NCBI RefSeq assembly: GCF_014203895.1
Contig: NZ_JACHJY010000008.1
Span: forward strand, 62,001-126,000
Length of the DNA: 64,000 bases
Direction of reading: 5' to 3'
From: Streptomyces nymphaeiformis
Lineage (GTDB): Bacteria > Actinomycetota > Actinomycetes > Streptomycetales > Streptomycetaceae
Shown here: positions 1 to 7,724 of the stretch, piece by piece
Layout: each line of letters opens with the position of its first letter
How positions within the stretch are numbered: position 1 is the first letter of the stretch
The notes under the pieces: model-generated
Databases searched by the model: none
Seen by the model: the letters and a program-made list of their open reading frames with translations, nothing else
Told to the model about the DNA's origin: nothing
Translations under genes and position numbers: made by a program

Positions 1-144
1 GGGGGTGGCGGTGTCGATCCAGGGCCACCACAGCTCGACCGCGGTGAAGCCCGCCGCGGCGGCGGCCGCGGGGCGCTCCAGGAGCGGGAGTTCCGTGAAG
101 AGGATCGACAGGTTCACATCGAAGCGCTGGTCCGTGTATCCCAT
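1..144 (-). CDS. hyi: Hydroxypyruvate isomerase, N-terminal part (gene runs off the left edge)
   Basis: The first 48 codons are visible, from an ATG at 144 reading leftwards. The start MGYTDQRFDVNLSILFTELP followed by a segment with GFTAVELWWPW is the typical N-terminus of the TIM-barrel hydroxypyruvate isomerase family (xylose isomerase-like barrel). The enzyme interconverts hydroxypyruvate and tartronate semialdehyde in the cytoplasm. In Streptomyces it sits beside glyoxylate carboligase and tartronate semialdehyde reductase, which recycle the glyoxylate released by allantoin breakdown. The start is supported by GGAG about 10 bases upstream. Two palindromes lie directly upstream, so it is probably co-regulated with the urate and allantoin genes. 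The identification rests on a short segment and the context. Confidence 0.8.
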   Translation of the reverse strand, partial: MGYTDQRFDVNLSILFTELPLLERPAAAAAAGFTAVELWWPWIDTATP

Positions 145-159
145 GAGGGGCGGCGCTCC

Positions 160-195
160 TTCCGTATTGCGGAAGTAAGTTTCTGTCTGACGGAA
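160..195. promoter_or_regulatory. Two tandem 15-bp palindromes upstream of hyi (putative AllR operators)
   Basis: TTCCGTATTGCGGAA at 160-174 is a perfect inverted repeat (5-5-5). TTCTGTCTGACGGAA at 181-195 is the same shape with one mismatched pair. Their centres are 21 bp apart, two helical turns, on the same DNA face. Class-A palindromes of the same form (TTCCR-N5-YGGAA) lie upstream of allB and aceB. That an IclR-type repressor (AllR, 28893-29699) binds them is inference. Confidence 0.6.
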
Positions 196-282
196 TGTTG
201 CAAGGCGGCCCTCGCACTTGTCAAGAGGTCCCCGCAGGTCCGGGGCTCCCGCGGGGCCGGGTGGGGCCGTAGCGTGGGGGCC

Positions 283-537
283 ATGGAGCGTTTGAGAGTG
301 GAGTTCACGACCGAGCCGTTCGACCTCGACGAGGCGCCGGCGCACGCGGTCGTGGCTCGTGAGGTCATCCAGTCGGCCCAGCTGGACGCGGTCGACGTCG
401 GCCCCTTCGGCAACACGGCGGAAGGCGGCGCCGACGCGGTGCTCACCGCCGTCGACGCCCTGCTGCGCAGGTCGCTCGCGGCCGGCGCCACCCGCGTCTC
501 GCTCCAGGTCAACGTGATCGGGGAGGGCGAGAAGTGA
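283..537 (+). CDS. Thiamine-binding-protein-like (MTH1187/YkoF, DUF77) small protein
   Basis: An 84-residue cytoplasmic protein. The pattern VEFTTEPF, AVVAREVI, VGPFGNTAEG and ASRVSL-like VSLQVN matches the small ferredoxin-fold family (DUF77/MTH1187), some members of which bind thiamine or its precursors. The ATG at 283 has GGGGG just ahead; a GTG at 274 is an alternative start in the same frame. It overlaps the next gene by 4 bases (GTGA), so the two are translationally coupled. It lies between hydroxypyruvate isomerase and the urate genes and runs divergently from hyi. A ligand-binding or regulatory role in purine catabolism is possible, but nothing in the sequence proves it. Confidence 0.6.
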   Translation: MERLRVEFTTEPFDLDEAPAHAVVAREVIQSAQLDAVDVGPFGNTAEGGADAVLTAVDALLRRSLAAGATRVSLQVNVIGEGEK

Positions 538-920
538 GCGAGCACCCCTTGGTGGCGGCGGTGAAGCCCCTGGTGGACGCCATGGGCGCCGAGCTGCTCG
601 GCCCCGCGCAGGCGGAGGTCGACGACGTCGTCCTGTCCTGGGAGGGGGAGGACGTGCTCGCCGTGCGTCTGCCCCAGCTCTCGGAGTCCCTGGACCACAT
701 CCTCGTCGCGATGGAAAGACGGCACGGGATGCCGCTGGCCGAACTGGACCGCAAGGCGAAGCAGGAAGTCGTCCGGATCCTGGAGGCGCGGGGTGCCTTC
801 TCGGTGCGCCACGGGGTGGAGACGGTGGCCGGGGCGCTCGGCGTCAGCCGCTTCACGGTGTACAACTACCTCAACCGCGAGACCGCCCTGAGCAGGGAAA
901 AGGCCGCCAAGGGCGAGTAG
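534..920 (+). CDS. Helix-turn-helix protein with YheO/DauR-type C-terminal HTH
   Basis: 128 residues, GTG start overlapping the stop of the preceding gene. The C-terminal half (about residues 80-118) contains RGAFSVRHGVETVAGALGVS then RFTVYNYLN, a helix-turn-helix of the kind at the end of YheO/DauR-like regulators (HTH_22). The N-terminal 75 residues are a short domain that could sense a ligand instead of the usual PAS-like domain. A strong terminator follows at 941-972, so the transcript probably stops before uraD. It is a candidate second regulator of the purine genes beside AllR and could recognise the TCAAC-N5-GTTGA palindromes; that link is inference only. Confidence 0.6.
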   Translation: MSEHPLVAAVKPLVDAMGAELLGPAQAEVDDVVLSWEGEDVLAVRLPQLSESLDHILVAMERRHGMPLAELDRKAKQEVVRILEARGAFSVRHGVETVAGALGVSRFTVYNYLNRETALSREKAAKGE

Positions 921-940
921 TTGATCATGTGTGGCAGGGG

Positions 941-972
941 GCCGTCGTCCAGATGTCGGGACGACGGCTTTT
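941..972 (+). terminator. Intrinsic terminator after the HTH gene
   Basis: A perfect 10-bp stem, GCCGTCGTCC (941-950) and GGACGACGGC (959-968), with an 8-nt loop, is followed immediately by TTTT. It separates the two-gene transcript from the uraD operon promoter. Confidence 0.85.
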
Positions 973-986
973 GTATGGCCGAGTTT

Positions 987-1027
987 TCAACAAAGTGTTG
1001 ACGTTGTGTTGCGGAGGGCGTTAGCTA
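987..1027 (+). promoter_or_regulatory. uraD operon promoter with class-B palindrome over the -35
   Basis: TCAACAAAGTGTTGA (987-1001) is a perfect 5-5-5 palindrome. It overlaps a -35-like TTGACG (999-1004), which lies 17 bases before a -10-like TAGCTA (1022-1027). This arrangement suits repression by steric block. The same class of palindrome occurs upstream of allantoinase (29979-29993) and, with one mismatch, aceB (16442-16456). Which protein binds is not known from the sequence. Confidence 0.6.
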
Positions 1028-1075
1028 TCCGCAGCCCGTCCGACGCACAGCGAAAAACAGCCACGGAGGCTTCCC

Positions 1076-1594
1076 GTGACTTCAGGTACGACACCGGGCC
1101 TCACCCGGTTCAACACCTCCTCGGACAGCGAGGCCGTAGCCGCGCTCCACGAGGTGTGTTCCAGTTCGGCGTGGGGGAGCAAGCTGCTCGCCCAGCGCCC
1201 GTACTCCACCGCCGAAGCCCTCTTCCTCGCCAGCGACGCCGCCATGGCCGAGCTGACCGCGGAGGACCTGGCCGAGGCGATGGCGGGGCACCCGCCGATC
1301 GGTCGTCCGAAGGCCGGGGACCCGACCTCCTCCCGCGAGCAGAGCGGGATGTCCGGCGCCTCCGCGGAGCTCAAGGCCGAGATGCTCGAACTCAACCTGG
1401 CCTACCAGGACAAGTTCGGCCACGTCTTCCTCATCTGCGCCACCGGCAGGACCGGCGAGCAGATGCGCGACGCGGTCCGGGAACGGATCGGCAACGCGCC
1501 CGAGACGGAGCGGGAGATCGTCCGCACCGAACTGGGCAAGATCAACCGCATCCGGCTGACCCGTCTCGTAGAGACTCCCGAGGAAGAGAGCTGA
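1076..1594 (+). CDS. uraD: OHCU decarboxylase (2-oxo-4-hydroxy-4-carboxy-5-ureidoimidazoline decarboxylase)
   Basis: A 172-residue cytoplasmic enzyme that converts OHCU to S-allantoin, the third step after uricase and hydroxyisourate hydrolase. The family catalytic histidine lies in AMAGHPPIG, followed by the SREQSG segment. The helical segment ELNLAYQDKFGHVFLICATG and a C-terminal ...LGKINRIRLTRL pattern are also characteristic. It starts at GTG 1076 behind GGAGG. It is the first gene of an operon with uraH (2-bp gap) and uricase, so the three enzymes turning urate into a single allantoin enantiomer are made together. The palindrome-containing promoter at 987-1027 lies just upstream. Confidence 0.93.
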   Translation: MTSGTTPGLTRFNTSSDSEAVAALHEVCSSSAWGSKLLAQRPYSTAEALFLASDAAMAELTAEDLAEAMAGHPPIGRPKAGDPTSSREQSGMSGASAELKAEMLELNLAYQDKFGHVFLICATGRTGEQMRDAVRERIGNAPETEREIVRTELGKINRIRLTRLVETPEEES

Positions 1595-1596
1595 GC

Positions 1597-1986
1597 ATGA
1601 GCACCGACACCACCGCCTCGGTGTCCACACACATCCTGGACACCAGCATCGGCCGCCCGGCCGAGGGCGTGGCCATCACGCTCGCGGCCCGCAGCGGCTC
1701 CGACGCGGAGTGGGTCACGCTCGGCGGCTCCGCCACCGACGCGGACGGGCGCTGCAAGGACCTGCCGGCGCTGCCGGAAGAAACCACCCACGTGCGTCTC
1801 GACTTCGAGACCGAGACGTACTTCGCCAAGAAGCAAGCCGAGGCGCAGCAGGACGCCCCCCGCGTAAGGGACAGCGGTGCGTTCTTCCCGGAGGTGGCGA
1901 TCACGTTCGCCGTCAAGCCGGGCGAGCACTACCACGTACCGCTGCTGCTCAACCCGTTCGGCTACTCCGTTTACCGAGGGAGCTAG
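1597..1986 (+). CDS. uraH: 5-hydroxyisourate hydrolase (transthyretin-related)
   Basis: 129 residues. It hydrolyses 5-hydroxyisourate, the uricase product, to OHCU. The N-terminus carries STHILDTSIGRPAEGV, the usual transthyretin-like opening with the catalytic His. The C-terminus ends in HYHVPLLLNPFGYSVYRGS, which contains the YRGS tetrapeptide that distinguishes the hydrolase from transthyretin. The start is the ATG at 1597, two bases after the uraD stop. No signal peptide is present, so it is cytoplasmic. The uricase gene begins 5 bp downstream. Confidence 0.95.
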   Translation: MSTDTTASVSTHILDTSIGRPAEGVAITLAARSGSDAEWVTLGGSATDADGRCKDLPALPEETTHVRLDFETETYFAKKQAEAQQDAPRVRDSGAFFPEVAITFAVKPGEHYHVPLLLNPFGYSVYRGS

Positions 1987-1991
1987 CAGAC

Positions 1992-2915
1992 ATGCCCACG
2001 ATTCTCGGCCAGAACCAGTACGGCAAAGCAGAGAACCGCGTCGTCAAGATCACGCGGGACGGCGCCACCCACCACATCAAGGACCTGAACGTCTCCGTCG
2101 CCCTCTCCGGCGACCTCGACGACGTCCACCTCACCGGTTCGAACGCCCACTGCCTCCCCACCGACACGACGAAGAACACCGTCTTCGCGTTCGCCAAGGA
2201 GTACGGCATCGAGTCCGCCGAGCAGTTCGGCATCCACCTCGCCCGCCACTTCGTGACGAGCCAGGAGCCGATCAAGAAGGCGCGCATCCGGATCGAGGAG
2301 TACGCCTGGGAGCGCATCGCCTCCTCCGACGCCAACTCCAAGTTCATCGGCGCCGACGAGGTCAACCACTCCTTCGCCCGCAAGGGCCAGGAGACCCGCG
2401 TCTCCCAGATCACCTACGACGGCGAGAAGTGGGAGGTCATCTCCGGCCTCAAGGACCTCGTCGTCATGAACTCCACCAACTCGGAGTTCTGGGGCTACAT
2501 CAAGGACCGGTACACGACGCTCCAGGAGGCGTACGACCGCATCCTGGCCACCCAGGTGTCCGGTCGCTGGCGGTTCAACTGGACCGACGACGACCAGCGC
2601 ATGCCCAACTGGGAGCGGTCCTACGAGCAGACCAGGAAGCACATGCTCGAGGCCTTCTCGGAGACGTACTCGTACTCCCTCCAGCAGACGCTGTACCAGA
2701 TGGCCACGCGCATCATCAACCACCGCTCGGAGATCGACGAAGTCCGCTTCTCGCTCCCGAACAAGCACCACTTCCTGGTGGACCTCGAGCCCTTCGGCCT
2801 GAAGAACGACAACGAGGTCTACTACGCCGCCGACCGCATGTACGGCCTCATCGAGGCCACCGTCCTCCGCGACGGAGCCACGGCGCAGATCCCGGTCGAC
2901 ATGACCAACCTCTAA
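1992..2915 (+). CDS. pucL: Urate oxidase (uricase)
   Basis: 307 residues, the normal length for cofactor-free uricase (two T-fold domains). It oxidises urate to 5-hydroxyisourate with O2, releasing H2O2. Visible family segments are QYGKAENRVVKI near the N-terminus, HHIKDLNVSVALSGD, the active-site segment LPTDTTKNTVFAFAKE, LVVMNSTNSEFWGYIKD in the second half and NKHHFLVDLEPFG near the C-terminus. It is the third gene of the uraD-uraH-uricase operon. A strong hairpin follows at 2931-2964, before the permease, so the permease may depend on partial read-through or its own promoter. Confidence 0.96.
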   Translation: MPTILGQNQYGKAENRVVKITRDGATHHIKDLNVSVALSGDLDDVHLTGSNAHCLPTDTTKNTVFAFAKEYGIESAEQFGIHLARHFVTSQEPIKKARIRIEEYAWERIASSDANSKFIGADEVNHSFARKGQETRVSQITYDGEKWEVISGLKDLVVMNSTNSEFWGYIKDRYTTLQEAYDRILATQVSGRWRFNWTDDDQRMPNWERSYEQTRKHMLEAFSETYSYSLQQTLYQMATRIINHRSEIDEVRFSLPNKHHFLVDLEPFGLKNDNEVYYAADRMYGLIEATVLRDGATAQIPVDMTNL

Positions 2916-2930
2916 GCGGCATCCGCGTGA

Positions 2931-2964
2931 CCGGCCCCGCCCGCCCGCAGTCGGGCGGGGCCGG
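2931..2964 (+). terminator. Strong hairpin between uricase and permease
   Basis: A perfect 13-bp GC stem (2931-2943 with 2952-2964) and an 8-nt loop. There is no U-tract, as is common for terminators or attenuating hairpins in Streptomyces. Confidence 0.7.
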
Positions 2965-2988
2965 TGCACCGGACCGGAGGGAACAACA

Positions 2989-4404
2989 ATGGCTCAGCCT
3001 GCAAAGGGGCCGGCACCCGCCGAAGGCCCGTGTTCCACCCCGTCCACCACCACCTCGGCCCCGGTCGAGTGCCACCCGGTGGACGAGAAACTCCCCGCCT
3101 CGCGGCTCGTCCCCGCGGCACTCCAGCACATCGCCGCCATGTACGCCGGCGTCGTCACCCCTCCGCTCATCATCGGCCAGGCCGTCGGCCTGGACGCCGC
3201 AGGAATGACCCGGCTCATCGCGGCCAGCCTGCTCATCGCCGGCTGCGCGACCATCCTGCAGACCCTCGGCCTCGGACGCTTCGCCGGAAACCGGCTCCCG
3301 TTCGTGAACGCCGCCTCCTCCGCCGGCATCGCCCCCATGCTCGCCATCGCCGAGACCAGCGCCCCCGGACACCAACTCCCCGCCATCTACGGTGCGGTGA
3401 TGGTCGCCGGAGTCTTCTGCCTCGCCGTCGGACCCTTCTTCGGCAAGCTCCTGCGCTTCTTCCCGCCGCTCGTCACCGGCGTCGTGATCACCCTCATCGG
3501 CGTCACCCTGATGCCCGTGCCCGTCGGCTGGGCCCAGGGCGGCGACAAGACCGCCGACGACTTCGGCTCCATGAAGTACCTGGCGCTCGCCGGCTTCACC
3601 CTCGTCGTCATCCTGCTCTTCCAGCGCTTCGGCAAGGGCTTCGTCAAACAGATCGCCCTGCTGCTCGGCCTGCTCATCGGCACCCTCGCCGCGATCCCCT
3701 TCGGGATGGCCGACTTCAGCGCCCTGCGCGAGGCGCCCGTCGCGGCCCTGCCCGCGCCCTTCGCCTTCGGCGCCCCCGAGTTCCAGCCCGCCGCGATCCT
3801 CTCCCTGTGCATCGTGATGCTGGTCCTCATGACCGAGTCCAGCGCCGGCATGCTCGCCCTCGGCGAGATCTGCGAGCGCCGCAGCGACGGGAAGACCATC
3901 ACCCGCGGCCTGCGGACCGACGGCATCGCCACCCTGCTCGGCCCCGTCTTCGGCGGCTTCCCGACCTCCGCCTTCGCGCAGAACGTCGGCGTCGTCTCGC
4001 TGACCCGGGTCCGCTCCCGGTACGTAGTCGCCGTCGCCGGCGGCGCCCTCCTGGTCCTCGGCGCCTTCCCGGTCCTCGGCGCGGTCGTCTCCATGGTCCC
4101 GATGCCCGTCCTCGGCGGCGCCGGCATCGTCCTCTTCGGCTCGATCGCGGTCAGCGGCATCCGTACCCTGTCCGAGGCCGGACTCGACGACAGCTCCAAC
4201 ATCATCCTGGTGGCCGTCGCGCTCGGAGCGGGCATCATCCCGCTCGCCGCGCCCACCTTCTACGCCGGCTTCCCCGCCTGGGCGCAGACGGTGCTCGGCT
4301 CCGGCATCAGCGCGGGCGCGCTCGTCGCCGTCCTGCTGAACCTGTTCTTCCACCATCTCGGCACCCGGAGCCGTCACACCGCTCCGGCACTCAAATCCTC
4401 CTAG
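2989..4404 (+). CDS. Purine permease (nucleobase:cation symporter-2 family), copy 1
   Basis: A 471-residue membrane protein with about 14 hydrophobic segments, belonging to the NCS2/NAT xanthine-uracil permease family. Diagnostic stretches are LQHIAAMYAGVVTPPLIIG near the start, the TMS3-type segment RLPFVNAASSAGIAPML, and the substrate-motif region FPTSAFAQNVGVVSLTRVRSR. It should import a purine such as urate or xanthine with a cation. ATG 2989 follows GGAGG. It sits between uricase and 8-oxoguanine deaminase, and a second permease of the same family follows at 6172. The two differ clearly in the NAT region (PTSAFAQNVG versus MCSAFAQNIG), which suggests different substrates. Confidence 0.9.
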   Translation: MAQPAKGPAPAEGPCSTPSTTTSAPVECHPVDEKLPASRLVPAALQHIAAMYAGVVTPPLIIGQAVGLDAAGMTRLIAASLLIAGCATILQTLGLGRFAGNRLPFVNAASSAGIAPMLAIAETSAPGHQLPAIYGAVMVAGVFCLAVGPFFGKLLRFFPPLVTGVVITLIGVTLMPVPVGWAQGGDKTADDFGSMKYLALAGFTLVVILLFQRFGKGFVKQIALLLGLLIGTLAAIPFGMADFSALREAPVAALPAPFAFGAPEFQPAAILSLCIVMLVLMTESSAGMLALGEICERRSDGKTITRGLRTDGIATLLGPVFGGFPTSAFAQNVGVVSLTRVRSRYVVAVAGGALLVLGAFPVLGAVVSMVPMPVLGGAGIVLFGSIAVSGIRTLSEAGLDDSSNIILVAVALGAGIIPLAAPTFYAGFPAWAQTVLGSGISAGALVAVLLNLFFHHLGTRSRHTAPALKSS

Positions 4405-4452
4405 GGTCCTGCCGTGCCCGAACCATCCCCGAGGAATGAAGGAAGCACCGCC

Positions 4453-5841
4453 ATGGCAGCACCTTCGGCAGCCCAGCGCATCGTCATCGAGAACGCGGCG
4501 ATCGCGACCGTCGACGCGAACGACACCGAGTACGCCTCCGGGTACCTCGTCGTCGCCGACAACAAGATCGAGTCCATCGGCGCCGGCAAGGCGCCCGAGG
4601 GCCTGGAGAACGTGGTCCGCCGGATCGACGCCACCGGTCATCTGGTGACGCCCGGTCTGGTCAACACCCACCACCACTTCTACCAGTGGATCACCCGCGG
4701 CCTGGCCACCGACCACAACCTCTTCAACTGGCTGGTCGCGCTCTACCCGACGTGGTCCCGGATCGACGAGTCGATGGTCCGCGTCGCCGCCCAGGGCTCC
4801 CTGGCGATGATGGCCCGCGGCGGTGTCACCACGGCCATGGACCACCACTACGTGTACCCGCAGGGCTCCGGCGACCTGTCCGGCGCCATCATCGGCGCCG
4901 CCTCCGACATGGGCGTCCGCTTCACCCTGGCCCGCGGCTCCATGGACCGCAGCGAGAAGGACGGCGGCCTGCCGCCGGACTTCGCCGTCGAGACCACCGA
5001 GGGCGCGCTCGCCGCGACCGAGGAGACGGTGCGGAAGTACCACGACGCCTCCTTCGACGCCATGACCCAGGTCGCCGTCGCCCCCTGTTCCCCCTTCTCC
5101 ATCTCCACCGAGCTGCTCCGCGAGGGCGCCGCGCTCGGCCGCCGCCTCGGCGTGCGCATGCACACCCACGGCTCGGAGACCGTGGAGGAGGAGAAGTTCT
5201 GCCACGAGCTCTTCGGCATGGGCCCGACGGACTACTTCGAGTCCACCGGCTTCCTCGGCGAGGACGTGTGGATGGCCCACTGCGTCCACATGAACGACTC
5301 CGACATCGAGGCCTTCGCCCGCACCAAGACCGGTGTGGCGCACTGCCCGTCCTCCAACGCGCGCCTCGCCGCCGGCATCGCCCGCGTACCGGACATGCTC
5401 AAGGCCGGCGTCCCCGTCGGCCTCGGCGTCGACGGCACCGCCTCCAACGAGTCCGGCGAGCTGCACACCGAGCTGCGCAACGCGCTCCTCATCAACCGCC
5501 TCGGCGCGCACCGCGAGGCCGCGCTCAACGCCCGCCAGGCCCTGCGCCTCGGCACCTACGGCGGCGCCCAGGTCCTCGGCCGCGCCGACAACATCGGCTC
5601 GCTGGAGGCCGGCAAGCTCGCCGACTTCGTCCTCTGGAAGATCGACGGCCTCGGCCACTCCTCGATCGCCGACCCGGTCACCGCCATCGTCTTCGGCGCG
5701 GCGGCACCGGTCACGGCCTCCTTCGTCAACGGCAAGCAGATCGTCGAGAACAACCGACTGCTGTTCGCCGACGAGGAGCAGATCGCGCGTGACGCGCGCG
5801 CGGAGGCGCAGCGCCTGGCCCGGATCACGGCCCAGAGCTGA
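4453..5841 (+). CDS. 8-oxoguanine deaminase (amidohydrolase)
   Basis: 462 residues. The metal-binding amidohydrolase pattern is complete: TPGLVNTHHHFYQW (first His pair), RMHTHGSE, MAHCVHMNDSD and GLGVDGTASNESG (Asp). The WITRGLATDHNLFNWLVALYP segment is typical of the 8-oxoguanine/isoxanthopterin deaminase group within the guanine deaminase-like amidohydrolases, rather than of TrzA/AtzA enzymes. The expected reaction is 8-oxoguanine plus water to urate plus ammonia, which would feed directly into uricase next door. The ATG at 4453 is preferred over GTG 4414 because GAAGGAAG lies 7 bases ahead of it. It follows the permease by 48 bp. Confidence 0.85.
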   Translation: MAAPSAAQRIVIENAAIATVDANDTEYASGYLVVADNKIESIGAGKAPEGLENVVRRIDATGHLVTPGLVNTHHHFYQWITRGLATDHNLFNWLVALYPTWSRIDESMVRVAAQGSLAMMARGGVTTAMDHHYVYPQGSGDLSGAIIGAASDMGVRFTLARGSMDRSEKDGGLPPDFAVETTEGALAATEETVRKYHDASFDAMTQVAVAPCSPFSISTELLREGAALGRRLGVRMHTHGSETVEEEKFCHELFGMGPTDYFESTGFLGEDVWMAHCVHMNDSDIEAFARTKTGVAHCPSSNARLAAGIARVPDMLKAGVPVGLGVDGTASNESGELHTELRNALLINRLGAHREAALNARQALRLGTYGGAQVLGRADNIGSLEAGKLADFVLWKIDGLGHSSIADPVTAIVFGAAAPVTASFVNGKQIVENNRLLFADEEQIARDARAEAQRLARITAQS

Positions 5842-5856
5842 CCCTCCCCATGGAGT

Positions 5857-5884
5857 CCGACCGAGGGGGACGGCCCTCGGTCGG
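5857..5884 (+). terminator. Terminator-like hairpin 1 after 8-oxoguanine deaminase
   Basis: A perfect 11-bp stem: CCGACCGAGGG (5857-5867) pairs with CCCTCGGTCGG (5874-5884) around a 6-nt loop, 15 bp beyond the stop codon. Confidence 0.8.
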
Positions 5885-5920
5885 TCGCCGCGGACCCGAG
5901 CGGGGCCCGCGGCAGCCCGA

Positions 5921-5961
5921 CCGGGTGGTGCCGTACGCAGAAGTCGTACGGCACCACCCGG
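5921..5961. terminator. Terminator-like hairpin 2, 17-bp stem
   Basis: CCGGGTGGTGCCGTACG (5921-5937) pairs perfectly with 5945-5961 around a 7-nt loop. With the hairpin at 5857-5884 it gives a double transcription stop before the second permease. Confidence 0.75.
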
Positions 5962-6006
5962 GACGGTGAAGCGTGCCCGCACCCCCACACCGGGCCCCCG
6001 TCCCCA

Positions 6007-6078
6007 CGCCGCACCCCTCCGCGGCACCGCTCCACCCCGGAACGCGCCGCACCCCTTCCGCGGCACCGCTCCACCCCG
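6007..6078. repeat. Two direct 33-34 bp repeats in the 330-bp gap before permease 2
   Basis: The segments at 6007-6039 and 6045-6078 are identical apart from a single inserted T. Each contains CGCGGCACCGCTCCACC. The gap 5842-6171 otherwise holds two hairpins and a C-rich stretch. I see no open frame with coding character and no clear promoter in it. Confidence 0.7.
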
Positions 6079-6171
6079 CACCGAGCCGCACCTCCTGCAC
6101 TTCGCACCGCATCGCACCACCTCCCTGAACCCCTCGTCGCCGCCGACGTGTAACCGACCGGAGGAACCGCC

Positions 6172-7620
6172 GTGGCCGCCAAGCCCCAGGTTCGCAATGC
6201 ACCAGACGCAGGACCCGCCCCCGAAGACCGCGAGAAGCATCCGGTCGACGAGACGCTGCCCCCACTCAAGATGCTCACCAGCGGCCTCCAGCACGTCGCC
6301 GCCATGTACGCGGGCGTCGTCGCCCCGCCCCTGATCGTCGGAGCGGCCGTCGGCCTCTCCGGCACCGAACTCACCTTCCTGACCGGCGCGAGCCTCTTCA
6401 CCGCCGGTCTCGCCACCTTCCTGCAGACGCTCGGCGTCTGGAAGATCGGCGCCAAGCTGCCGTTCGTCAACGGCGTCACCTTCGCCGGCGTCGCGCCCAT
6501 GCTGGCGATCGTCGACACCACCGAGAACAAGGCCGACGCACTCCCCGTGATCTTCGGCGCGATCATCGTCGCCGGACTCCTCGGCTTCGCCGCCGCCCCC
6601 TTCTTCTCCCGGCTCGTGCGGTTCTTCCCGCCGGTCGTCACCGGCACGGTGATCACCCTCATCGGCGTCTCCCTCCTCCCGGTCGCGTTCGGCTGGGCCC
6701 AGGGGCCCAACCCCAAGGCCGCGGACTACGGTTCGACCACGTACCTCTCGCTCGCCGGCATCACGCTCCTCGTGGTCCTGCTGCTCCGCCGCTTCACCCG
6801 CGGCTTCCTCAAGCAGGTCGCGGTCCTGGTCGGCCTCGTCATCGGCACGCTGATCGCCATACCGTTCGGGGGCACCGACTTCTCCCCGGTGAAGGAAGCC
6901 GACATCGTCGGCTTCCCGTCCCCCTTCCACTTCGGCGCCCCGCAGTTCGCCCTCGCCGCGATCATCTCCATGTGCGTGGTCATGCTCGTCTCCATGACCG
7001 AGTCGACCGCCGACATGCTGGCGCTCGGCGAGATCGTCGAGCGGCCCGCCGACGAGAAGACCATCGCGGCCGGACTGCGCGCCGACACCCTCGGCTCGGC
7101 GCTCAGCCCGCTCTTCAACGGCTTCATGTGCAGCGCCTTCGCGCAGAACATCGGCCTGGTCGCCATGACCCGGATCCGCAGCCGCTTCGTCGTCGCCTGC
7201 GGCGGCGGCTTCCTGGTCCTCATGGGCCTCTCGCCGGTCGCCGCCTCGCTCATCTCGGTCGTCCCCCGGCCGGTCCTCGGCGGCGCGGGCGTCGTCCTCT
7301 TCGGCTCGGTCGCCGCCAGCGGCATCCAGACCCTGGTCAAGGCCGGCCTGGAGAAGGACAACAACGTGCTGATCGTGGCCGTCTCGCTCGCCGTCGGCAT
7401 CATCCCGATCACGAAGCCGGAGTTCTACCACGCCTTCCCGGAGACCGCCCAGATCATCCTGGACTCCGGCATCTCGACCGGCTGCGTGGCCGCCGTCCTG
7501 CTCAACGTGGTCTTCAACCACCTGGGCCGCGGCCGCGACGCCGACGAGGTCACCGCGCCCATGGAGCCCGGCGAGGAGATCTCCGGCAGCGCCACGGCGA
7601 AGGCGGCGCACGCCCACTGA
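6172..7620 (+). CDS. Purine permease (nucleobase:cation symporter-2 family), copy 2
   Basis: 482 residues with about 14 membrane segments. Same NCS2/NAT family as the gene at 2989 and alignable throughout: LQHVAAMYAGVVAPPLIVG, LPFVNGVTFAGVAPM, MCSAFAQNIGLVAMTRIRSR. The GTG start at 6172 has GGAGGA 6 bases upstream. Tandem paralogues flanking 8-oxoguanine deaminase imply uptake of two purines, for example urate/xanthine and an oxidised or alternative base. I cannot assign which does which. The long gap with two hairpins ahead suggests separate transcription from the deaminase. The next gene follows after about 100 bp. Confidence 0.9.
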   Translation: MAAKPQVRNAPDAGPAPEDREKHPVDETLPPLKMLTSGLQHVAAMYAGVVAPPLIVGAAVGLSGTELTFLTGASLFTAGLATFLQTLGVWKIGAKLPFVNGVTFAGVAPMLAIVDTTENKADALPVIFGAIIVAGLLGFAAAPFFSRLVRFFPPVVTGTVITLIGVSLLPVAFGWAQGPNPKAADYGSTTYLSLAGITLLVVLLLRRFTRGFLKQVAVLVGLVIGTLIAIPFGGTDFSPVKEADIVGFPSPFHFGAPQFALAAIISMCVVMLVSMTESTADMLALGEIVERPADEKTIAAGLRADTLGSALSPLFNGFMCSAFAQNIGLVAMTRIRSRFVVACGGGFLVLMGLSPVAASLISVVPRPVLGGAGVVLFGSVAASGIQTLVKAGLEKDNNVLIVAVSLAVGIIPITKPEFYHAFPETAQIILDSGISTGCVAAVLLNVVFNHLGRGRDADEVTAPMEPGEEISGSATAKAAHAH

Positions 7621-7724
7621 ACCCGCTCCTCGTCCCACCGCCCGCCCCGGTCCCCGCGCACACCGCGGGGCCCGGGGCCGCGGCGCGTGCCGACCTGTGC
7701 GCCGAACGCGCGGCGCCCGGGGCC

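Noticed and set aside
2848..7638. 1596-codon open frame on the minus strand opposite the purine permeases and deaminase
   Set aside because: It lies fully opposite well-supported genes, is made of Gly/Arg/Glu-rich low-complexity sequence, and is the usual antisense shadow of high-GC genes with biased third positions.
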